Shown here piece by piece: positions 8,271-18,100 of a stretch of 64,000 nucleotides of DNA. The position numbers and the translations under genes are program-made. The notes under the pieces were generated by a model. That model worked only from the letters and a program-made list of their open reading frames with translations. It ran no database searches and was not told the DNA's origin. Numbering within the stretch: the first letter of the stretch is position 1; each line of letters opens with the position of its first letter. Source of the DNA: JACMLD01 sp044227095 (lineage in GTDB: Bacteria > Bacteroidota > Bacteroidia > Chitinophagales > Chitinophagaceae); assembly GCA_044227095.1 (NCBI GenBank), contig JBGAFV010000001.1:2232001-2296000 (forward strand). The letters are read 5' to 3'.

Positions 8271-8671
8271 AGTGGGTTAGCATTAAAAGCTTTAAGCCGG
8301 GTATAATCGTTTTCGATGATATCCTTTGCTTCAAGCAAAACGTTTTTAATATGGGTATAATCACTTGTTACATCTGCTATTGAAGTAGCCGCTGCACATT
8401 TATCTTCAAAATCTTTGCAAGCGGATTGTACTTCCAACAGCCCGGTGTAACCGAAAGTTGGTTTTATTTTATGAATAGCCTTTCTGAGATCTTCAAGGTT
8501 TCCAGATTCAAACGCCAGTTGGGCATTGCTGAAGTCCCCGTCGAAATGATTGAGGGTTGTGGCGAAAATTTCTTCTATATAGCCAAAATCGTCTGTATAG
8601 AGGCTATACAGGGCTTCTTTGTCCATTTTTTCATTAAAAATGAACTGTTTAGGTAAAGTTTCATTTCCCAT
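8267..8671 (-). CDS. Stand-alone histidine phosphotransfer (Hpt) protein
   Basis: This 134-residue all-helical protein carries the Hpt signature AIHKIKPTFGYTG, with His67 as the expected phosphorylated residue. It is cytoplasmic and without any catalytic domain. Its role is to move phosphate from the receiver of a hybrid kinase to a final response regulator. The LytTR regulator gene overlaps its 3' end, and the hybrid kinase starts 82 bases away on the other strand. That layout makes the path kinase His351, receiver Asp641, Hpt His67, regulator Asp55 likely, although crosstalk with other kinases cannot be excluded from sequence. Confidence 0.88.
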   Translation of the reverse strand: MGNETLPKQFIFNEKMDKEALYSLYTDDFGYIEEIFATTLNHFDGDFSNAQLAFESGNLEDLRKAIHKIKPTFGYTGLLEVQSACKDFEDKCAAATSIADVTSDYTHIKNVLLEAKDIIENDYTRLKAFNANPL

Positions 8672-8752
8672 AGGAAAATAGATATCTAGGTTTTTCGTTA
8701 TCTAGCTGCGGTATTTTCACCGAAAAAAAGAAAACACCTATCTAATAACTCT

Positions 8753-10891
8753 ATGAAGCAAAAATTATTACATATTTCCTGGTCAATTTATCAGGATATT
8801 ATCTATACCGGTGTTAATGACGGCGTTTCAAGGGATAAAGAAAAGAAAATTATCCGGTTCAACCAGTTTATTATACTGGCTCTCCTGGTCAACTGTTTTT
8901 CAGTAGGTATATATATATATCACAAGCTTTATATTAGCGGACTCATCAACGTTACCTCTGCTTACCTGTTCCTGCTTGCTTATTACTTTAATTATAGGAG
9001 ACAGCTTGAAGTAGGCCGCATACTCTCTATTATTAATATAAATCTCTATTTAATTATTATAAGCCATGTAGAAGGTTTGCGGGCCGGCGGCTATCTTTTA
9101 TATTTTCCTTATTTTATTGCGCTTACGTCTGTTGTTAGTATCCGCAGAAATTTAAAAGAGCTTTTGCTTGTGTGCGGCATTACGCTGGTGTCTTTATTGA
9201 TCTGTATTCTTGGTAATCCGCAGGTTAATGATATACAGATTATTAAAGAGTCGATGTACGGCACATTATATAATAGCAACCTTTTTGTTTCTCTTGTTGC
9301 TACCATCTCTTTTTCTTATGCCATTTTGCGCCTTAATAAAGACAATGAAGTGGCCATACTCCAGGAGAAAAAATTTGGTGATACTATATTTAATACGTCA
9401 CTCGATGGTGTGTTTATTATTTTCAATGAATCTGATACCATAGCAAACTGCAACCGCCGTGCTTTGGAATTATTTGAAGCAGATCATTTGGGTGAAATAG
9501 GCGGCACACCTGTGTCAAACTGGTTTAGCGAAGAGCATATTCAACATTTTAAATCTGTAGAAAAATCAGTTTCTGAAAATTCAAAAAACTGGCAGGGAGA
9601 ACTTGCATTCAATACAAAAAATAATAAAAAGTTTTATGGCTATGTAAGCGTGGTGCCATTTACCTATAAGGGTGTAAGATATATTAAGGTTAGTATACTT
9701 GATATTACAGATGTAAAGATGACCGAGTTTGAGTTAATGAAGGCAAAACAAAAAGCAGAAGAAGCTTCCAAAATAAAATCGCGGTTTCTTTCAAATATGA
9801 GCCACGAATTAAGAACACCGCTTAACGGAATTATTGGTGCTTCTAATTTGCTTTTGTACGATAATTATTTAGAAGGACAAAAACCACAACTGGATATTTT
9901 AAAGTATTCATCGGAACATATGATGATGCTGATAAATGATATCCTTGATTATAATAAAATAGAAGCAGGTAAACTGGAGCTTGAAAAAGCACCCGTAAAT
10001 ATTAAAGAACTGGTTTCAAAAATTGCTGCACAGTTTTCGCCGCAAATCTCAGCCAAAGGCCTGTTTTTTTATTCTGAAATTGATGAGACGCTGGATATGG
10101 AAGTAATAACAGACCCAACCAGGCTCAACCAGGTATTGTCTAACCTGTTGTCAAACGCTATGAAATTTACCAGGGAAGGCAGTGTGTGTTTGATTGTAAA
10201 AAGATTGTTTGCTTCAAGTACAAAAGCTACCATACAGTTTATGGTGGTAGATACTGGCATTGGTATACCAAAAGAAAAACAGAATGAAATTTTTGCCAGC
10301 TTTACCCAGGCAGATGTAGATACAACACGCAAATACGGTGGCACCGGCCTCGGACTTTCTATTAGCAGAGAACTGGTTAGCATGTTTAACAGTGAGCTGC
10401 AACTTGAGAGCTCCGCAGGAAAAGGAAGTGTATTTCAGTTTACAGTTGAGTGGAATATAAACACGCAGCGTAAAATGTACATCAATGAAGAAAAAGGAAA
10501 AGATCTGCGCCAGTTGGATGGTACAAAAATTTTGCTTGCAGAAGATAATCCTGTAAACATGGCCATTGCAAAAAGATTTTTAAAGAAATGGGGAATAGAA
10601 CTTACTGAAGCTGTAAACGGAAAACTTGCTGTAGAAGAATTTAAAGTAAATTCATTTGATTTGATATTGCTGGATCTTGAGATGCCCGAAATGGATGGTG
10701 TAACTGCACTAAGAGAGATCAAGAAATTAAATCCTGAAATTCCTATACTTGCATTTACTGCATCTGCGTACGACAATATGCTGGCAGATTTGCTGCAAAA
10801 AGGTTTTGTAGATTTTATTCCGAAACCTTTCAGGCCCGAAGATCTGCACAGCAAGATTGCTTTTCACCTGCAAAATGCAAAAAGAGCGTAG
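8753..10891 (+). CDS. Hybrid sensor histidine kinase (membrane, PAS, HisKA, HATPase, REC)
   Basis: This 712-residue kinase starts with a block of about six membrane helices (residues about 37-192) that forms the input domain. A PAS domain follows at about 205-325. The HisKA helix has His351 in NMSHELRTPLNG. The ATPase domain has the N box around Asn467 (NLLSNAMKFT), VDTGIGIP and GGTGLGLSIS. The C-terminal receiver (590-708) has Glu597/Asp598, Asp641 in LLDLEMPEMDG and Lys691 in IPKPF. There is no Hpt domain, and a separate Hpt gene sits next door on the minus strand. The signal sensed is unknown. The lack of a large periplasmic loop suggests sensing in or near the membrane. Confidence 0.93.
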   Translation: MKQKLLHISWSIYQDIIYTGVNDGVSRDKEKKIIRFNQFIILALLVNCFSVGIYIYHKLYISGLINVTSAYLFLLAYYFNYRRQLEVGRILSIININLYLIIISHVEGLRAGGYLLYFPYFIALTSVVSIRRNLKELLLVCGITLVSLLICILGNPQVNDIQIIKESMYGTLYNSNLFVSLVATISFSYAILRLNKDNEVAILQEKKFGDTIFNTSLDGVFIIFNESDTIANCNRRALELFEADHLGEIGGTPVSNWFSEEHIQHFKSVEKSVSENSKNWQGELAFNTKNNKKFYGYVSVVPFTYKGVRYIKVSILDITDVKMTEFELMKAKQKAEEASKIKSRFLSNMSHELRTPLNGIIGASNLLLYDNYLEGQKPQLDILKYSSEHMMMLINDILDYNKIEAGKLELEKAPVNIKELVSKIAAQFSPQISAKGLFFYSEIDETLDMEVITDPTRLNQVLSNLLSNAMKFTREGSVCLIVKRLFASSTKATIQFMVVDTGIGIPKEKQNEIFASFTQADVDTTRKYGGTGLGLSISRELVSMFNSELQLESSAGKGSVFQFTVEWNINTQRKMYINEEKGKDLRQLDGTKILLAEDNPVNMAIAKRFLKKWGIELTEAVNGKLAVEEFKVNSFDLILLDLEMPEMDGVTALREIKKLNPEIPILAFTASAYDNMLADLLQKGFVDFIPKPFRPEDLHSKIAFHLQNAKRA

Positions 10892-10898
10892 TTTTTTA

Positions 10899-11001
10899 AC
10901 CACTGAGGCACATTGCACGCAGAGGGTCACAGGGGCTATCTGAACTTCACTGAGATAGAAACCTCTGTGCAACTCCTGATCTTTTGAGTCACCGTGGTTA
11001 A
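10899..11001. terminator. Imperfect palindrome between convergent genes
   Basis: TTAACCACTGAGGCAC on the left is mirrored by GTCACCGTGGTTAA on the right, and inside it GCACGCAGAG is mirrored by CTCTGTGCAA. The element fills the 117-base gap between the convergent kinase and GH43 genes, where a two-way terminator would be useful. The wording is shared with 778-966 and 7207-7240, so it is also a repeat-family member. The terminator function is inference. Confidence 0.45.
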
Positions 11002-11008
11002 AAAAGAA

Positions 11009-12130
11009 TTATTTCACGCCAGTTGTACCAGACGGTAAAACCTGTAGTGTTGTAGTAGGTCCACTCACCGTTATTTTTCCATCATTTACAGTCATACGAT
11101 CAATAAAAACTACACGATCATTACCAGTAGCAGTTGTTCTTGCATGGTAAACGCAAAACATTTCTTTTCCATCCGGAGACCATGTAACAGAGTTATGACC
11201 AGTACCGGTTACATTGCCACCTTTAGCAACATTTTTTTCAAGTATTGGGTTGTTAGAGGCTTTTGTAAAGGGGCCTAATGGAGATGTAGAAGTGCCATAA
11301 CCAACAGCGTAATTCTGCCCGGCAAAATTATTGGCCGAATACATTATATAATAAGTATCGCCTTTTCTGAAAGTAGTAGAGCCTTCTGTCCAACGCCTGT
11401 TTACTTCACGTGAAGTAACAGAACGGCTTTCCCATTCTGCCTGTTTGTCTGCCAGGCTTACCGGTGGTTTTAATAAAAGTACAGGCTCACCTATAACACC
11501 AGTAAAATCTAGTTTTAATTCAACACCATATACCCAGCTCTCTTCAATTTCATTAAACCATCCTTTATTTTTTGCCATTGTTGCCAGTTCACTTTCTACT
11601 GCATGCTTATAACAACATCTTGAATAATAGAGATAACAGCGTCCGTCTTTATCAAAAAAAACATTGGCATCAATAATAGGATAGCCAGGATCAAAAACAG
11701 GTTTATCAGAATAATCAACAAAAGGGCCTTCTGGTTTATCTGCTACGGCAACACCTATCTTAAAATTCTCCAGCTCATTTGTTGGATTGTTTCTCCACTG
11801 CGCACTAAAGAACATGTAAAACTTATCTTTTACCTTATACACTTCCGGCGCCCAGAATGAACCAATGCCAAAAGATTTAAGAGAATCTCTCGTATATACT
11901 TGCCCTAGAGATTGCCAATGCACCAAATCGGTTGATTTATAAGCCGGAAAACCGGTGCTGCTGCCAGTTCCATAAATATAATAGGTGCCATTTGTATACA
12001 GCACATATGGATCGCCCAGTTTTACAGGCAGGGGATTGGTGTAGACTTTTTCTACAGGCTGTGCATTGGTGTTTTGCAATGAAATGATTGAAAGTATGGC
12101 GACTATTATCCTGATTGACAAGCGATTCAT
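11009..12130 (-). CDS. Secreted glycoside hydrolase family 43 enzyme
   Basis: This 373-residue protein has a signal peptide (1-23, ending NTNAQ) and a single five-bladed beta-propeller of GH43 type. The three catalytic acids can be placed: Asp40 in LGDPYVL as base, Asp154 in IDANVFF as the pKa modulator, and Glu249 in RWTEGSTTF as acid. Related blades include STDLVHWQSLG and FWAPEVYKVKDKFYMFFSA. GH43 enzymes cleave arabinan, xylan or arabinoxylan side chains with inversion; which of these applies cannot be told from sequence. It is exported to the periplasm or beyond. No SusC/SusD pair flanks it, so it is not part of a complete polysaccharide utilisation locus here. Confidence 0.9.
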   Translation of the reverse strand: MNRLSIRIIVAILSIISLQNTNAQPVEKVYTNPLPVKLGDPYVLYTNGTYYIYGTGSSTGFPAYKSTDLVHWQSLGQVYTRDSLKSFGIGSFWAPEVYKVKDKFYMFFSAQWRNNPTNELENFKIGVAVADKPEGPFVDYSDKPVFDPGYPIIDANVFFDKDGRCYLYYSRCCYKHAVESELATMAKNKGWFNEIEESWVYGVELKLDFTGVIGEPVLLLKPPVSLADKQAEWESRSVTSREVNRRWTEGSTTFRKGDTYYIMYSANNFAGQNYAVGYGTSTSPLGPFTKASNNPILEKNVAKGGNVTGTGHNSVTWSPDGKEMFCVYHARTTATGNDRVVFIDRMTVNDGKITVSGPTTTLQVLPSGTTGVK

Positions 12131-12413
12131 TAGCCAGTATTTTATGATGATAACGAATGTATGTATTTATCTGACAGTATGCTAACAGCAAATTAACAAA
12201 CAACCATTTTTGATCTTTCCCGTTTAGAATCAGGCGTCTATCGTAAATAACACATGCCTGGAACGTAGTTTACCAAATCCTCCTCCGCAATAAGGGTTTA
12301 GGCTTTTCGTTTTATGATGTGGTTGTAAACGGGATTAAAATAAAATTAAGACAACTTTTAAACCTTGAGAATCCAAACCCGTCTATGACCTTACTTAAAC
12401 AAACCAGCACAAT

Positions 12414-13355
12414 ATGAAAAAAGTTATTTCCTATTTATCAATTGTTACTTTATCTGTAGCGGTTCTTTTTACTTCTTGTAAAAAAGACAACAGCTCACAA
12501 TCAGGAGCAGACAACACAGCACAGGTTACTACTCAGTCAGATGACCAGTCACGTGTTTCTGAAGAAACAGACGCAGTTTCTAATGATGTAAACGCATCTA
12601 TCGAAAATTCTTCAGTATCAATTAGTGGTGGCAGGGTAGAAGACCTTCAGGGTTTAATCTGCGATGCTACTATAACGCTTGACACTGTAGCTAATCCTAA
12701 AGTAATTACAATTACCTATAATGGTAACAATTGCGCAGGTACACGTACCCGTACAGGTAGTGTAACCGTTACAATTGCAGGCGATATTCGCTGGAAAAAT
12801 GCAGGCGCCGTTATTACAGTAAAATACAACAACCTGAAAATTACACGTCTTCTCGACAACAAGAGCATTACAATTAATGGAACACATACCATTACCAACG
12901 TAAGCGGTGGCTTATTGTACAATCTTGCTAACCTTCCTTCAATTACACACACTATTACCAGCAGCAATATGTCTATCACTTTTGATGATGGTTCTCAGCG
13001 TACATGGAGTGTTGCAAGACAACGTGTGTTCACTTACAACAATGGTATTGTAATCACAACAACTGGTACTCATACAGAAGGTGCTGAAACAGGAATTGAA
13101 GAATGGGGTACTACACGTTTTGGTGGTGCATTTACAAACAGCATCAAAGAACCAATTGTAATTCGCCAGGATTGCAGCTTCCGTATTGTTAGCGGTACTT
13201 TCAAACATGTTTCACCATTGGCTACTACAACAGTTGTTTTTGGTCTTAACTCAGCTGGTAACGCAACTTCTTGCCCTGGTACTGGTTCTTATTATTTTAA
13301 AGCCACCTGGACAGGCATCGGTGGAAAAACAGTAACAGTTATTTTACCTTATTAA
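12414..13355 (+). CDS. Beta-rich lipoprotein of unknown function
   Basis: This 313-residue protein has a lipoprotein signal ending LFTSCKKD, so Cys22 should be lipidated. A low-complexity Ser/Thr/Gln/Asp linker follows (about 23-70), then a beta-rich domain full of Thr, Val and Asn (for example SVTVTIAGDIRWKNAG and TITSSNMSITFDDG). I do not recognise a named domain. It lies alone, divergent from the GH43 gene with 283 bases between them, and is followed by a strong terminator. It resembles the many surface lipoproteins of Bacteroidota without an assigned function. Confidence 0.8.
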   Translation: MKKVISYLSIVTLSVAVLFTSCKKDNSSQSGADNTAQVTTQSDDQSRVSEETDAVSNDVNASIENSSVSISGGRVEDLQGLICDATITLDTVANPKVITITYNGNNCAGTRTRTGSVTVTIAGDIRWKNAGAVITVKYNNLKITRLLDNKSITINGTHTITNVSGGLLYNLANLPSITHTITSSNMSITFDDGSQRTWSVARQRVFTYNNGIVITTTGTHTEGAETGIEEWGTTRFGGAFTNSIKEPIVIRQDCSFRIVSGTFKHVSPLATTTVVFGLNSAGNATSCPGTGSYYFKATWTGIGGKTVTVILPY

Positions 13356-13376
13356 TATAAACGAACAATAAATGCA

Positions 13377-13406
13377 ATAAAGCCATCCTTTTGGGGGTGG
13401 CTTTAT
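13377..13406 (+). terminator. Rho-independent terminator of the lipoprotein gene
   Basis: ATAAAGCCATCC (13377-13388) pairs with GGGTGGCTTTAT (13395-13406), a 12-bp stem with one G-T wobble and a six-base loop. It starts 22 bases behind the stop codon at 13355. The A/T-rich stem base gives it the symmetrical look of a bidirectional terminator. Confidence 0.85.
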
Positions 13407-13449
13407 CATTTGTAGTATAGATTGTAAGAAAAATATTTTTTTGTTATCA

Positions 13450-13543
13450 GCAGAAGAAACACAAATTGATCATCGTTGCCCGTCCGAATGGCGTGGCCGG
13501 CGTCGCACACTTCAGCTAATACAACACGATGATCTTTTTTTTT
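13450..13543. repeat. CATCGTTG/GTCGCACACTT repeat, interrupted copy, with hairpin and T-tract
   Basis: CATCGTTG and GCGTCGCACACTT, adjacent in the copy at 38141-38188, are separated here by about 22 GC-rich bases (CCCGTCCGAATGGCGTGGCC). GATCATCG at 13468-13475 pairs with CGATGATC at 13527-13534, and nine T follow. The element may act as a terminator, but it also belongs to the repeat family at 20882, 28065, 38141 and 63731. Confidence 0.55.
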
Positions 13544-13645
13544 CGAATAACTTTGGCATTACACACAAAGAGTGTAGAGGCTTTAATTAACCCCAGCCTT
13601 CAGGACTAGCACCTATCTTCTTCTATGGGCTTTAGCCCAATACTC

Positions 13646-14059
13646 TTATACAATCATAATTATTGTTCCTGCAATGATACATAGTGCACCAATAGCGGTC
13701 TTAACTGTTAACGTTTCGTGCAGAAATATTACAGATAGCACAATGGTAAGTGCAACACTCAGCTTATCTACCGGCGCCACCTGCGAAACATTTCCTGCCT
13801 GCAAGGCTTTAAAATAAAATATCCACGATAGCCCTGTAGCTATACCAGAAATAACCAGGAAGAAAATATTTTGCTTCGACAGAGCAGGCAATCCTTTTTG
13901 TTCACCTCTTGCAAGTACAATGCCCCATGCCATTACAAGAATAATAACTGTTCTTATGGCTGTAGCAAGATCTGCATTTACACCGGTTACGCCTTTCTTA
14001 GCAAAAATTGCAGTAAGGGATGCAAATAAAGCAGAGAGTAATGCATATATCCACCACAT
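13646..14059 (-). CDS. EamA/DMT half-size transporter
   Basis: This 137-residue membrane protein has about five hydrophobic helices, starting with WWIYALLSALFASLTAIFAKKG and ending with AIGALCIIAGTIIMIV. It corresponds to one EamA repeat, whereas most drug/metabolite transporters of the family have two. Single-repeat proteins are known and are thought to work as dimers, so it is not evidently truncated: it has its own start and a complete C-terminal helix. It follows the beta-propeller gene by 40 bases on the same strand and may be the tail of the efflux operon. The substrate is unknown. Confidence 0.82.
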   Translation of the reverse strand: MWWIYALLSALFASLTAIFAKKGVTGVNADLATAIRTVIILVMAWGIVLARGEQKGLPALSKQNIFFLVISGIATGLSWIFYFKALQAGNVSQVAPVDKLSVALTIVLSVIFLHETLTVKTAIGALCIIAGTIIMIV

Positions 14060-14099
14060 AAAAAAGAATTTAAAAATGAATTGAATGCATAAATATATC

Positions 14100-15110
14100 T
14101 TATTGCTGCTTCACAACCAGCACCCCAAAAGTACCTGGTACTGCAGGTGCCCTGCGTTCACCGGGTGCAGGTGTACCCATTTCAGCTGCTGGCAGATAAA
14201 CAGTATGCAATTGTTCATTAACAGCAATAGTTCTTGCGCTTTTCTTAGTAGCAAGGTTTGCTAATACTGAAAATTTGCCGTCTTTGTTTTCATGAATAAT
14301 AGTAAGCTTTCCTTCTCCGCAGGATGCAAAAATATTTTTTACACCGCTGTCAAATCCTACACCATCACAACCATCACCAATAGGAAGTTTATCAACTATT
14401 TTTCCGCTGTTCATATCTACAACAACCAATAGCTTATCGCAGCCGGCAAATAATTTTTTTGTTGCAAGATCAATAGCAAGACCTGTTGGCCCTTCTGCCG
14501 GAGCAATTGACCAATGGTTTTCTACACTTTTATTTTTCATGTCCACCACTACAATTTCATTTTTGTCTTCAATGTTTACAAAAATTTTTCCAGCTCCATC
14601 GCTTACAGCGGTTTCTGGTTTTCCGCCAACGGCAATGGTAGCAATTGTTTTTTCTGAAACAGGATCAATAATAGTAAGATCATTGCTGCGGCCATTGCAG
14701 GTAATAATTGTTTTTGAATAAGGCTCATACATAATTGCATCGGGGTTTTGACCTGCTGCAATTTGACCAAGTACCTGGTTTGTTTTTAAATCAAATACTG
14801 TAATGTTGTTCAATCTCCCGTTACTGGTATAACCTTTGTTCAGCGCTGTTACAAAAGCAATACCGTGTACACCAGTTGTATTAAGGATAACACCTGTTGA
14901 ATCACCGGTAGTTTCGTCAATTATATTTACCTGCGTGGCATGCGAGACGTATAACCTGTTATTGCCGGGGCCAACGGCTATATAATCCCAACCGCCTGTA
15001 CCACCAATATGAAATGTTGTTGAAACGTGATAAGCACTGGTTTGTGCATTTGCATGTATTGAAAACAATGCCACAACCATTGCAAGTGAAAATGCCAGAA
15101 GATTTTTCAT
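14100..15110 (-). CDS. Secreted YncE-like beta-propeller protein
   Basis: This 336-residue protein has a signal peptide (1-22, ending HANAQ) followed by about seven blades of the YVTN/YncE type. Repeating patterns such as NNRLYVSHATQVNIIDETTG, KTIITCNGRSNDLTIIDP and TKKLFAGCDKLLVVVDMNSGK show one blade per 40-45 residues. No catalytic residues are evident, and such proteins are usually binding or scaffold propellers in the periplasm. It begins 15 bases behind the RND permease gene, so it should be made with the pump. A role as a periplasmic accessory of the pump is only a guess from position. A second, distant propeller is at 60243-61355. Confidence 0.85.
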   Translation of the reverse strand: MKNLLAFSLAMVVALFSIHANAQTSAYHVSTTFHIGGTGGWDYIAVGPGNNRLYVSHATQVNIIDETTGDSTGVILNTTGVHGIAFVTALNKGYTSNGRLNNITVFDLKTNQVLGQIAAGQNPDAIMYEPYSKTIITCNGRSNDLTIIDPVSEKTIATIAVGGKPETAVSDGAGKIFVNIEDKNEIVVVDMKNKSVENHWSIAPAEGPTGLAIDLATKKLFAGCDKLLVVVDMNSGKIVDKLPIGDGCDGVGFDSGVKNIFASCGEGKLTIIHENKDGKFSVLANLATKKSARTIAVNEQLHTVYLPAAEMGTPAPGERRAPAVPGTFGVLVVKQQ

Positions 15111-15125
15111 AATAATTTTTTTTGT

Positions 15126-18100
15126 TTAACCTGGAAGTGAAGAAATGTTGTTGTTAGTAGCAGAAGGGGTGTTCTTATACAGGATTCTTAATAAAGAAGG
15201 TAATGCAACAAGTAATAGAGGCAAGGCCATAAGAAATCCGCCTATAACAGCAATGGCCAGCGGTTGATGCAGTTGTGCGCCTGCGCCAATGCCAAGCGCC
15301 AGGGGTAATAGTGCAATGATAGCACCAAGTGCTGTCATGAGTTTTGGGCGTAAACGGGTAGAGATTGAATAAATGATTGATTCATCCGCTGAGTTTTCTT
15401 TTAAAGATTCTTTAAATTGTAAAAATGTAAAAATTGAGTTCTCTCCAATAATGCCCACAATCATAATAATACCAGTATAGCTGCCTACATTTAACGGTGT
15501 GCCAGTAAGGTAAAGTGCGAGATAACTTCCAGCTATTCCCAAAACAGATACAAGCAGTATAACTAATGCTGCTTTAAATTCCCGGAATAAAAAAAGAATA
15601 ACACCAAATACCAACATGCTTGCGGTAATTAATATCATTAGCAATTCTTTAAACGATTGCTGTTGCTCCGCATAAGCGCCACCATATTCAATATGATAGC
15701 CCTTGGGAAAATTTATTTTAGTGCTGATTTCTTTTTGTATCTGGGCAACAACAGTTCCGAGATCATTATTTTCAAGCCTTGCTGTTACAACCCCCATTGA
15801 TTGGAGATCTTCCCTTTGTATTTCTGCATCACCGCTGTTTATTTTTATAGTGGCGAGTGAAGTAATAGGGTTTAGTTTTCCATTTGGCAGAAATACCTGC
15901 AGGTTGTTAATACCTGTTATACCTGCTTTGCGCCCTTCAGGGTAAACAATGCGTACCGCTGAAAGTTGTTCTTTCTCAAGAATGTTTCCTGCTATATTTC
16001 CTTCAAGGGATGTTTGCAACTGGTATTGGAGATTAACTGGTGTAATGCCAAATTGAGCAAGCTTGCTGTAGTCTGGCTCTACGCTTACAGAAGGACCTGC
16101 AATTACAATACCATTAAATACATCGGCAGCGCCTTCTACACCAGATACAATTTCTGCTACCTGTTTTGATAATGCCTGCAACTGCTCCTGGTTATCTCCA
16201 AATATTTTTATTTCTACAGGCTGTACAGAAGTCATCAGGTCCCCAAGCATATCACCAATAACCTGTCCAAAATCTATACGCAATGCAGGCTGTGTGCTTT
16301 CTACACGCTTGCGTATATCGGAAATTACTTCTTCGGTTGTCCGTTGCCGCTTTGATTTTAGCTGAATAAGATAATCGCCTGTATTTGGCTCTGTAATAAA
16401 GAAACCCATCTGTGTTCCTGTTCTTCTTGAATAAGCGGCTACTTCAGGTGTACTTACTACAATTTTTTCAACTTCACGGAGGATGCGGTCTGTTTCTTCC
16501 AGCGATGTGCCTGGCGGTGAAGCATAATCAAGCACAATACTTCCTTCATCCATATCTGGAAGAAAACCGGTTTGTAATTTTGGAACGATAAATACTATTA
16601 AGAAAATACAGGAGGCTATTATTAATATTGCTATAATAGGGCGCCTGATAAAAAAAGATACCCAACGCTGTGTTTTTACAGAATGCCCTGAATTAATTTT
16701 TTTAGCAGTATTTGTTTTTCGTTTTGATAATAACAGGTAAATAACCGGCAGCCCAATCCATGTTACAAAAAAGGAACAAACTAGTGTTATCATCATAGTG
16801 TTGGTAAGCACTTTAAAATAGGCACCTGCCACGCCACTCATTAGCAGAAAGGGAAGAAAAATAACAATCGTACTAATGGATGAACCAACCATAGCTGGTA
16901 ATAAATAACTGATAGCTTTTTGTAGCAGCACTGTAACAGGTTCGCCCGGATGTTCTTCATGTGTACGGTGTATCTGCTCTACTACAACAATGGCATCATC
17001 TATAATTAAGCCAATAGCAGCCGCTATTGCGCCAAGCGTCATTATATTAAATGTATAACCTACAGCGTACAATACAATAAGTGTAAGACAAAGCGTAACA
17101 GGAATTGTAACGAGAATGGTGGCGCTTGCTTTTAGCGATCTTAAAAACAATATTGCAACGATAATAGCGAGGGCTAACCCTGTCCATAAACTATCGGTTA
17201 CACTTTTAACGGAAGTATTTACAAAGTCTGCCTGTATATAGTATGGCCTTATAGTAACATCGGCCGGAAGAATTTTTTGTAGCTCGGTTACTTTATTCTC
17301 CATGGTAGCAGATAAATCAACAAGGTTGGCATTGGGCTGCTTAATGACTGCTACCAGTATACCATCTTTTCCATTGGCATTTATTTTAGTGTACTCAATA
17401 GCCTCACTTATTTTTACAGACGCTATTTCACCAAGGCGGATTATCCTTCGGCCATCATTCCTGATAACAATATTTTCCAGGTCTGCTATAGAATGAACCG
17501 TGGCATCTGTAACAGAGAGGTATAAAAATTTATAGTCTGAAAGATAGCCGTTCGATTTTATAAAATTCGTTTGTGCAATAGCGCTATTTAAAGAATCAGG
17601 CGTTAACCCAAGCGAACTCATTTTTCTTATATCAGGTTCTAGCCAGTATTCTTTTGTTTTGCCGCCAATAATTCTTACTTCAGAAACACCATTTACCTGC
17701 GATAAAAAAGGTTTAATAGTATAGTTGGCCAGCATTTTCAATTCAATAGGAGATTTGCTATGGCTCTCCAGTGTATAACCCATAACTGGCAGAATAGACG
17801 GGTTCATTTTCTCAACAGTTATCTGCACATCGGGCGGCAACTGGTTCCTAACCTGGCTAATCTTTGATTCAATGCGCTGCTGACTAAGATCAATGTTTGC
17901 ATTCCAGTTAATGTATGCAGATATCTCGCAACTACCACGACTGGTGGTACTGCGTATCATGTGCAGATCCGGTATTTGTTTAACTGCATTTTCCAAAGGT
18001 TTGGTAACTGTAACCATCATTTTATTGACCGGTTGCAAACCTGCATCGGCAATAATTTTTATTTTGGGAAAAGTGATCTCCGGGAAGAGTGAAGTCTGCA

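Noticed and set aside
13646..14059. Truncated transporter gene (pseudogene)
   Set aside because: Half-size EamA proteins are known, and this one has a complete start, five helices and a normal end.
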